NCBI GenBank assembly: GCA_003158175.1 | Contig: PMHJ01000004.1 | Span: forward strand, 15,994 to 52,463 | DNA length: 36,470 bases | From: Candidatus Cybelea septentrionalis | GTDB taxonomy: Bacteria; Vulcanimicrobiota; Vulcanimicrobiia; Vulcanimicrobiales; Vulcanimicrobiaceae | Direction: 5' to 3' | Part shown: positions 30,380 to 36,470 of the stretch, one piece after another | Numbering within the stretch: the first letter of the stretch is position 1 | Layout: the number at the start of each line of letters is the position of its first letter | Notes under the pieces: model-generated | The model's database searches: none | Told to the model about the DNA's origin: nothing | The model's input: the letters and a program-made list of their open reading frames with translations, nothing else | Translations under genes and position numbers: made by a program

Positions 30380-30401
30380 GGGCGGAAGAAGCCCACGGTG
30401 A

Positions 30402-31877
30402 TCATTGAGATCGGTACTCTTGATCCGGCTCGAAGAACAGCGCGTCCACTTTGCCACGTGCGTCCAGACCGTACCAAATCAGGATCGAACCTGTGCCTTT
30501 TGTGAGACGGAACTGCGACATGGTCAATGAAGGGTTATCGGGCGAGGGCATGCGTTGGACCAGCACGAGCGTTCCGCCGGGCCATAACGGTGCCAGCCTG
30601 TGCGCAACGCGCGCAGTGACATCAGGCGTGATTATCCGAGCGAACTCCGGTGAAACAAAGTGGTGAATATCCGCGCCTGCAGCCATCCTTTCGAGCAGGG
30701 ATTCCAGCGATGCCGCAATGCGGGGTTGATCGTCGGCGATAGCCGTTAGCTTTTTCGGAAGGAGGGGCGCGTCGACAAGCCCGGCGATCACGTGCGCCAT
30801 GAAGTCGGGACGTGCCGAGTCGAAATTCGTGAGTACGACGACCGTCAGCGAGTCGTCGGGGTAGCGCGAGATCTGGCAGGTGAAGCCTTGCCAGGCGCCG
30901 CCATGTTCGATGAGGCGATGTCCGTTTTGCGTCGCGATCTCCCACCCGAAACCGTACTCGTCGCTGTTGGGCTTTCCGTCGTTGAGCTTATAGACCGTCC
31001 ACATTGCGTCCAAGCTCGATTGCTTGAGCAGCTGCGTCGTGTACAGGGCGGCATCCCATTTCGCCAAATCCAAGATGTTGAAGTATAGCGTTCCATCGGC
31101 GGTGGAGTTGAAGGTCGGCGACACCCAGTCTTGGTTCTTGAGCGCGCCGTCCTCCCATTGATACCCGGCCGCGCGGTTGGGAATAATGTCCGTCTCGCCG
31201 ATCAGTCGTGTGGAGCTCATACCGAGCGGCTTGAAGATGCGCTGTGCAAGATAATCCGCGTAGAACATGCCGGTGACCCGGTGGATGAGGAATCCGAGCA
31301 GCACGTAGTTGGTGTTTCGATAATTCCACTTTGCGCCGGGCGCATTCTCTATCGGCAGCGCTTCGATCTTATGCAGGAGCTGCTTCTCCGTGAAATCGAG
31401 GCGCAGGTAGAACGGCCCGTTGGGACCCGTTCTCTCGGGTGATTCGTACTCCGCCAGACCCGATGTGTGTGAAAGCAGGTTCTTGAGGCGTATTGGTTTC
31501 CAACTCGCCGGCGCGCCGGGAAAGTACTTAGAAATGCTGTCGTCGAGCGAAATGCGGCCTTCTTCCACGAGCATCATGATCGCTGCGGACACGAACTGCT
31601 TGCCGACGGAGCCCGATTGAAAGATCGTCTCGGGCTTTACGGGCACGGCCAACTCGACGTTTGCGAGGCCGTACCCCTTGGCCAGGAGAACGTTACCGCG
31701 GCTGTAGATGCCGACCGCCACACCGGGAACGTGTGCGCGCGCCATCTCGGTCGCCACGAAGGTATCGATCGATGCGATCTGCGCATCGGTGAGCGGTGCG
31801 TGCGTCTGCACTGAGGGCGATACCGCGAGAGAAAATGCGAGAACGGCGAAGAGCGGCACCGCATGTCGAGCGTTCAT
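30402..31877 (-). CDS. Class C beta-lactamase-like serine hydrolase, exported
   Basis: The product is 491 residues. A signal peptide (FAVLAFSLAVSPSVQTHA) suggests export. The catalytic S90-V-G-K93 in FQSGSVGKQF, Y-x-N in WNYRNTNYVLLG and the H-G-G block (EHGGAWQG) are the three motifs of the AmpC/DD-peptidase/esterase fold. An extra C-terminal domain of about 110 residues (from ADIHHFVSPEF) follows, seen in several secreted members. The substrate could be a peptide, D-amino-acid amide or ester; beta-lactamase activity should not be assumed. It is divergent from the propeller lipoprotein at 32012. Confidence 0.92.
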   Translation of the reverse strand: MNARHAVPLFAVLAFSLAVSPSVQTHAPLTDAQIASIDTFVATEMARAHVPGVAVGIYSRGNVLLAKGYGLANVELAVPVKPETIFQSGSVGKQFVSAAIMMLVEEGRISLDDSISKYFPGAPASWKPIRLKNLLSHTSGLAEYESPERTGPNGPFYLRLDFTEKQLLHKIEALPIENAPGAKWNYRNTNYVLLGFLIHRVTGMFYADYLAQRIFKPLGMSSTRLIGETDIIPNRAAGYQWEDGALKNQDWVSPTFNSTADGTLYFNILDLAKWDAALYTTQLLKQSSLDAMWTVYKLNDGKPNSDEYGFGWEIATQNGHRLIEHGGAWQGFTCQISRYPDDSLTVVVLTNFDSARPDFMAHVIAGLVDAPLLPKKLTAIADDQPRIAASLESLLERMAAGADIHHFVSPEFARIITPDVTARVAHRLAPLWPGGTLVLVQRMPSPDNPSLTMSQFRLTKGTGSILIWYGLDARGKVDALFFEPDQEYRSQ

Positions 31878-32011
31878 GTCGCGGGCGAGTTCTGCGGGGC
31901 ATTTGAATTAACATCTGTTTGCGGCGTGGCCGGCGGAGAAGGTAACCCGTCTGCCTCGGCAAACGGGACGTTCACGTTCACTCTCGTGCCTTGGTGAAAA
32001 GGAGCATGTAC

Positions 32012-33112
32012 ATGTGTCGTTGGTCGCTCGCGCGGTACTTCGTCGGCGTCGTGACTGCAGCTCTGCTATCCGGCTGCGGGGGTGGCACGCCGTCCGGCCC
32101 CAACGTGCCAGGCACACAATCGCCGTCGACTCATCACGCGCTTGCAAATGCGCGAATGATCGCCTTGTCCAATAGCTTGGGCGAGGCTCCGGTCCAGCAT
32201 CCCAATCGCGGCAAATCGTGGATTCGGTCAAACGCCGGAAAGAAATGGCTGCTCTACGTCTCCGATGCATCCTCCGGCGCAGTCGACATCTATAACTACC
32301 GCGCGAAGGCGGGAAAACTTTACGGGCAGATCACCGGACTGAGCTTCCCGTACGGTCAGTGTATCGACAGCGCCGGTGACGTGTACGTCGTCGATAACGC
32401 GACTGCCCAGATCTACGAGTACGCACACGGCGGCACAACGCCGATCGCGACGGCGAGCGATACCTACGGCTATCCCATCGGCTGCTCGGTGGACCCGACG
32501 ACGGGCAATCTCGCCGTCGCTAATTTCGACGGCCTAGCGAGCGATGCCGGCGGCATCGACGTCTTTGCCGGCGGTTTGAGCGGAAGCCAAACCAATTACG
32601 CGAACTCGAATCTGTACCACCTTTGGCCGCCCGGTTACGACCCCAGCGGAAACCTTTTCGTACAGGGCACCGATTATTCGGGTGCCATCAGCCTCGCGGA
32701 GCTGCCGGTACGGAAGAAGAAGTTTACATTTCTGAACGGGCTGACCATCGACTTTCCCGGAAGTGTGGCGTGGGACGGCGCCTATATCGCCGTCACCGAT
32801 CAGAACTATCAGTACAACTACACGACGATGATCTATCGTATAAGCGTTTCCGGCTCGAAGGCGACGGTGATACGTGCTACGGATCTCACGGATACATGCT
32901 ATCCGTACAGAAATTGGATGGTTGCGGTGCAGCCTTTCGTCGGCACGATGGGCAAACAGAACACGGTTGTAGCCGGCAATCTCCAATGTCCCAATCGCGT
33001 CGGCTTCTGGGACTATACCAAAGGCGGCACTCCAAAGCGGGTGCTTCCGTCAGGAATCGCCCCGGAAGTGCCATACGGTCAGTCCGTCAGCCCGCCATCG
33101 CATGGGAACTAA
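32012..33112 (+). CDS. Propeller-like lipoprotein
   Basis: The product is 366 residues from the ATG at 32012, placed 7 nt after AAGGAG; an ATG at 32006 lies too close to that site. The signal ends ALLSGCGGG, a lipobox. The mature part repeats NHL/SMP-30-like blades such as GQCIDSAGDVYVVDNATAQI and GCSVDPTTGNLAVANFDG, with aspartates at blade turns. A WVAV-like beta pattern continues to the end. Such lipoproteins are abundant in some uncultured phyla. It may bind ligands or polysaccharides at the cell surface. Confidence 0.82.
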   Translation: MCRWSLARYFVGVVTAALLSGCGGGTPSGPNVPGTQSPSTHHALANARMIALSNSLGEAPVQHPNRGKSWIRSNAGKKWLLYVSDASSGAVDIYNYRAKAGKLYGQITGLSFPYGQCIDSAGDVYVVDNATAQIYEYAHGGTTPIATASDTYGYPIGCSVDPTTGNLAVANFDGLASDAGGIDVFAGGLSGSQTNYANSNLYHLWPPGYDPSGNLFVQGTDYSGAISLAELPVRKKKFTFLNGLTIDFPGSVAWDGAYIAVTDQNYQYNYTTMIYRISVSGSKATVIRATDLTDTCYPYRNWMVAVQPFVGTMGKQNTVVAGNLQCPNRVGFWDYTKGGTPKRVLPSGIAPEVPYGQSVSPPSHGN

Positions 33113-33168
33113 ATTGCGCGTTTCCCCGATCGCGACCAATCGCGGGATGCTGCCCGATTTAAAAGGCC

Positions 33169-33414
33169 TTACTGTGCGTATTGGATGCCGAGGTTGACCT
33201 CGTTAATCGCTTGCTTCACCAAGTTGATCGCGTTGACGCGATGGCCGCCCTTGTTCGTTTGCGCATCCTCGAGGTTGTTGAGAGCGGATCGCAGATCGCT
33301 ACGGGCATTGACCATGTAGGTTTGCGCGGCGAGCACCGTTCCCGCACCGATCGCCCCGAAGAAGAGCGCAAAAAGTAGGGCGAATGTGCCGAGGCGCAGC
33401 TTAGAGTGTTGCAT
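33169..33414 (-). CDS. Small exported helical protein
   Basis: The product is 81 residues from the ATG at 33414. GGAGG ends 11 nt upstream; the ATG at 33432 lies before that site. A signal peptide (KLRLGTFALLFALFFGAIGA, then GTVLA/A) is followed by about 50 helical residues (ARSDLRSALNNLEDAQTNKG, AINLVKQAINEVNLGIQYA). No cysteines are present, so it is not a lipoprotein. The pattern of two amphipathic helices resembles small periplasmic proteins of unknown role. It lies next to the HD-domain gene but is separated by a gap of 57 bp. Confidence 0.75.
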   Translation of the reverse strand: MQHSKLRLGTFALLFALFFGAIGAGTVLAAQTYMVNARSDLRSALNNLEDAQTNKGGHRVNAINLVKQAINEVNLGIQYAQ

Positions 33415-33471
33415 TATGACGTGTTCCTCCATTAAGTCGGGATTCCGAAATCGAAGCGTGCAGCTCCTAGC

Positions 33472-34146
33472 CTACATCGCCTTGCCGCCGAACGTTTCGG
33501 CGTCGAGCGCGTCGAGAAACTGTTCGAGCGCAGCGGCTCGCCGAGCACCCATCTTCTGTGCCGTCTTCGTTATGAGGCGCGGCGGAATGTCGTGGACGAA
33601 CGTGCGGAGCGTCTTGACTGCGCGTGCGAAGCTTTCGGCGTTTGCACCGACGAGCGAGAGCATCCGTGCAGCACCGATCTCGCCCAGGAAGTCGAGTGAG
33701 TCGGCATCGTGGAGAACGATTGCCTCCGGCTGCGTGCCCGGATTGCTGTAGTACATGTGACCGCGCTCGGCGGCTTGAACGACCGGCAACTTCACCATGG
33801 GGAAGCCGGCCGCTTGTAAGATCGCGCCACTCTCCTGCGCGGCGCACTCGCCGTGCTCGAGTTTGGTATCTTGGCACGGCATGAAGGCCGCCATATCGTG
33901 CAAGAACGCCGCGGCAAAGAGTACGTCGGTATCGACGCGCAAGCCGTCACCCTGCGCCAGCTCCAGCGCAATGCGGTAGTTGCGCTCCGAGTGTTGCCAT
34001 CCCCACGCCGGATGATGGAACTTCGATCGGGCGAGATCGTATATCGTTACCTTCCACGGCGCATCGAGCGGAATGCCGGTGGCTGTTTGTTGTGGTTGCG
34101 CGGTCGCGAGCAATACAACCGCGACGAGGCTCCGAGCAAAGGTCAT
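33472..34146 (-). CDS. Exported HD-domain phosphohydrolase-like protein
   Basis: The product is 224 residues. A short signal (SLVAVVLLATAQ) precedes a helical HD domain. The metal ligands are visible: H52 in WQHSERNY, H83-D84 in FLHDMAAF, a histidine in AAERGHMYYS, and a late Asp in VLHDADSLDFLG. The layout is that of HD phosphohydrolases such as YedJ-like enzymes. Export is unusual for this family, most of which act on nucleotides in the cytoplasm. The substrate cannot be predicted. It may be co-transcribed with the phosphoesterase gene upstream, 9 bp away. Confidence 0.85.
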   Translation of the reverse strand: MTFARSLVAVVLLATAQPQQTATGIPLDAPWKVTIYDLARSKFHHPAWGWQHSERNYRIALELAQGDGLRVDTDVLFAAAFLHDMAAFMPCQDTKLEHGECAAQESGAILQAAGFPMVKLPVVQAAERGHMYYSNPGTQPEAIVLHDADSLDFLGEIGAARMLSLVGANAESFARAVKTLRTFVHDIPPRLITKTAQKMGARRAAALEQFLDALDAETFGGKAM

Positions 34147-34155
34147 GAAGTCCCG

Positions 34156-35538
34156 TCAGTTATCGTCGTCGGGGCTTTCGTGGCTGATCGGAAGAGCCTC
34201 AAAGTAACGAGCTGGGTACTTTGCTGCGATCGGCCTGAACGCTCTGGGCTTGGCGCCGAAGTCGAAGCAATCCGAGAGATCGTTGGCCCGGACGTCGGTC
34301 GTCCCCAGCGACCTTAAGTCATACGTCTGTTCGATAAACTTCAGGATACTCCCGAACTCGTAGGGCGTGTGCGAGACGTAGCTGCGTTTTGCATACGGTG
34401 AAATCACGATCATTGGTACGCGGAAGCCCAATTCGTACGAGTTATAGATTTGCGGTGGGACGTGATCGTACCACCCGCCCCAGTCATCCCAGACCACGAT
34501 GATGGCCGTGTTGTTCCAGTACGAGCTCTTGCCGATCGCGTTGACTATGGATGCTACCCACGACGGACCCGTGCCGTTGTTCTTACCGGCGTGATCGGAC
34601 TCGGCCGCGCTGGGGGTTACAAACGTCACGGCAGCAAGTCTGTACGAGGCGATATCCGTAAGTACTTGCGCCGACGGCCAGCGCACGTTTTCGTAGCTTG
34701 GCCCCTCCCGAATGCTCTTGATGGCGTCAGCCGCATGCCACAGTCCGGAGCCGCCGTACTCCTGATAGTAATGCCAGCTAACATCGCGTTGGTTCATCAG
34801 GTTGAGGATCGACATGCGATCGAAACACGGATATACGGGGTGCCCCTCGACCCCATTGCGGTCAATCGTGACGACCCTCGTTCCGCGTAAGGAATTGCAG
34901 CCGCCTACGCGACCCCGGCCTCTTGGATCCGTTGGGTTCTCCGCGGCTTTGAGGTGCGAAACGTTATCGATCGTCGACGTACCGCTGATGAGGTACTGGT
35001 GGGCTGGGAAACTCGGGCCTTGATTGGTCTGGAACATGTTGTCGCCAAATGTGTACTGTTGCGCCAGGTCCCAGTACGGCTTGATTTCGCTTTCCGGAAC
35101 ATAGGCGTAGGCGGCCACATCAGACTTTGGACATTGATGCTTCGCGTAGCAGTTCAAATTCTCCGTGTTGAAGCCATCCATCCTGCCGTGATCGTAATCG
35201 GCCACCCACGCCTTGTGCCGGTGCGAGATATCGTAAGGGGCCGTCAGCGAGACGGGTTGCAAGCTGACCGTTCCGCCGTGCAAGTTCTTACCGGATTGGA
35301 CGGTATTCGCGCCGGGAAGACCGTTGAAGAGATTGTCTACGCTCCGGTTCTCCTGGACGATGACAACGATGTGTTGGATGGTGCCGCTGGCCAGCGGTCG
35401 ATCACGTGACACGCCTGCATAGCGCGACACGCCGGCAGAAGCGGGGGGACCAGGAGCAGATACACTCGAGCAATCGCTCAGGATGGCCAGAGCCGCAGCG
35501 AAGCCTACCAGGCAACGACAGCAGTCTGAGGCGATCAT
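34156..35538 (-). CDS. Exported phosphoesterase (PLC/acid phosphatase family)
   Basis: The product is 460 residues from the ATG at 35538, which has AAGGGA 7 nt upstream; an ATG at 35559 is in frame but lies before that site. The signal ends AILSDCSS, a possible lipobox. HIVVIVQENRSVDNLFNGLP near residues 57-76 is the signature of the phosphoesterase family that includes phospholipase C and AcpA. VWDDWGGWYDHVPPQ and RVPMIVISPYAK are the other conserved blocks. The metal-binding Glu-Asn and Asp residues are present. The substrate is probably a phospholipid or organic phosphate at the cell surface. Confidence 0.92.
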   Translation of the reverse strand: MIASDCCRCLVGFAAALAILSDCSSVSAPGPPASAGVSRYAGVSRDRPLASGTIQHIVVIVQENRSVDNLFNGLPGANTVQSGKNLHGGTVSLQPVSLTAPYDISHRHKAWVADYDHGRMDGFNTENLNCYAKHQCPKSDVAAYAYVPESEIKPYWDLAQQYTFGDNMFQTNQGPSFPAHQYLISGTSTIDNVSHLKAAENPTDPRGRGRVGGCNSLRGTRVVTIDRNGVEGHPVYPCFDRMSILNLMNQRDVSWHYYQEYGGSGLWHAADAIKSIREGPSYENVRWPSAQVLTDIASYRLAAVTFVTPSAAESDHAGKNNGTGPSWVASIVNAIGKSSYWNNTAIIVVWDDWGGWYDHVPPQIYNSYELGFRVPMIVISPYAKRSYVSHTPYEFGSILKFIEQTYDLRSLGTTDVRANDLSDCFDFGAKPRAFRPIAAKYPARYFEALPISHESPDDDN

Positions 35539-35580
35539 GGCATGTCCCTTTTTTAGCATTTTGATAACCGTCGGTAAAGC

Positions 35581-35709
35581 TTAACTCTGGTTATTAGGTT
35601 CGTCGTCGTCTCGGGCCTGCGGCGGCGCTTGATTGAACGCGGCCGTGAGATTGCTGTAGCCGATCGAGGTTAGGAAAGCCTTGGCTCCGGCCGCCTCAGC
35701 CGCCTGCCA
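35581..35709 (-). pseudogene. Coding-like tail in frame after the reductase stop
   Basis: Right after the TAG of the gene at 35710 the same frame continues for 42 codons (WQAAEAAGAKAFLTSIGYSN ... QARDDDEPNNQS) to a TAA at 35581-35583. It reads like a real C-terminus, with a helical, Ala-rich then acidic style, but has no start or ribosome site. It is either a remnant of a deleted gene or an extension lost by a nonsense mutation. Confidence 0.45.
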
Positions 35710-36294
35710 CTACAACTTGACACTCGCCACGGGGCCGCTGTGACCTCGTAAGCGATAGCGCAAATGGATCACGCCGGTGCCGAAGCGGCGCGTCTCAATG
35801 AGTTCGAGATTCCGGCGTAAGCCGGTTCGGAATGCCGGCTTTCCGCCGCCGACGATCACTGGGTTGAGAAACAGGTGACACTCATCGACGAGATCGGCGT
35901 CAAGCGCAAGTCCCGCAAGCTCAGCGCCGCCAATGTTGATGTCCTGCTCCGATTCCCGCTTCAGCTTCCGAATTGCCTCGAGGTCGAAGTCCCGCTCGAC
36001 GCGCGTGTTGCGTGTCGTAGCGCCTCTCAGCGTTCGTGAAAAGACGATTTTCTCGGCCTTCTGCCAGATCCGTGCGAAGTCGCGGCGTTCCGGTAGATAG
36101 TCTTCAATCACCGCCGCACCAAAGTAGGCCATCGTCTCATAGAGTCGCCGCCCATAGAGATACGTTCCGATGGGCCGCAACAAGTCAGCGATGAACTCGT
36201 GTACTTGATCGGGATTCACCCAATCGAAGGCACCGGTTTCGTCTTCGACGTAACCGTCGAGCGACGTATTGGTGATGTAGAGCAACTTGGACAT
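35710..36294 (-). CDS. Dihydrofolate reductase-like protein (RibD C-terminal fold)
   Basis: The product is 194 residues. The ribosome site GGAGG is 6 nt before the ATG. MSKLLYITNTSLDGYVEDET is the typical opening of the RibD_C/YyaP group, with a flexible loop before Tyr. YLYGRRLYETM, KIVFSRTL and INIGGAELAGLALDADLVDE follow at the standard spacing; the G-G motif binds the NADPH phosphate. LNPVIVGGGKPAF is the last conserved block. Members are NADPH-dependent reductases of unknown substrate, not the folate enzyme. A coding-like tail follows the stop in frame. Confidence 0.9.
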   Translation of the reverse strand: MSKLLYITNTSLDGYVEDETGAFDWVNPDQVHEFIADLLRPIGTYLYGRRLYETMAYFGAAVIEDYLPERRDFARIWQKAEKIVFSRTLRGATTRNTRVERDFDLEAIRKLKRESEQDINIGGAELAGLALDADLVDECHLFLNPVIVGGGKPAFRTGLRRNLELIETRRFGTGVIHLRYRLRGHSGPVASVKL

Positions 36295-36470
36295 ACCCGT
36301 CCTCCGGAAGGTCTCTTTCTTCGTCGTGTGCGCCTACGCTGTGGCATCCTGACCGCGGCGGCCGGCTTCTCGGCCGGATGCGGCTGAGGATCTGGCCGTG
36401 GCTTCGAGCCCATGAGTGAGAGTACTTGAGCTGTCACATCGGGCAGCGGCCGACTCCGAGGACTGTATTG

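Overview
The window looks like a GC-rich soil or environmental bacterium that carries a younger, somewhat less GC-rich integrated element at its left end. The chromosomal part combines many secreted beta-propeller lipoproteins, a PLC-type phosphoesterase, a class C serine hydrolase and small exported proteins of unknown family. My impression is that this style fits Candidatus Eremiobacterota (WPS-2) or a related uncultured phylum, but nothing in the sequence proves the phylum.

Positions 1 to about 12,960 are a mobile element of no class I can name. A tyrosine recombinase leaves the window at the left edge (minus strand, truncated). A second complete tyrosine recombinase with an excisionase-like gene directly upstream closes the right side. 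Between them lie three predicted membrane proteins, a broken small gene, an XRE-type regulator with tandem promoters and palindromic operators, two further helix-turn-helix proteins, and a 447-residue protein with a DxD motif resembling archaeo-eukaryotic primases. That gene is followed at once by an inverted-plus-direct repeat cluster that could be a replication origin. Then come a cysteine-rich zinc protein, several small proteins of unknown family, one of them interrupted by an in-frame TAA, a 285-nt gene-free stretch with four hairpins ending in a strong terminator, and an HNH-like nuclease. I recognise no capsid, tail, terminase or conjugation gene, so a satellite, a minimal integrative replicon or a divergent small virus are all possible.

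Positions 12,965 to 15,547 are a tRNA-rich stretch: Ser(GCT), Arg(ACG), Met(CAT), Arg(CCG) and Ser(CGA). Two lipoproteins, a small zinc-ligand protein and tadA lie among them. TadA is the enzyme that edits the wobble A of the Arg(ACG) tRNA found here. A cluster of four 26-bp repeats separates this region from what follows.

Positions 15,708 to 22,504 form a divergent locus: a response regulator and histidine kinase on the minus strand face an RND efflux adaptor, a pump and a coupled 33-residue microprotein on the plus strand. The two-component pair probably controls the pump. No outer-membrane channel gene is present.

Positions 22,501 to 36,294 are chromosomal genes: an M20 amidohydrolase, an SRPBCC protein, an FmdB-type zinc ribbon with an apparently leaderless promoter, aroA, an HU protein with a lysine-rich tail, a kelch lipoprotein, a degenerate aspartic-protease-like protein, a membrane protein related to one on the mobile element, a serine hydrolase, a propeller lipoprotein, a small exported protein, an HD-domain protein, a phosphoesterase and a RibD/DHFR-like reductase.
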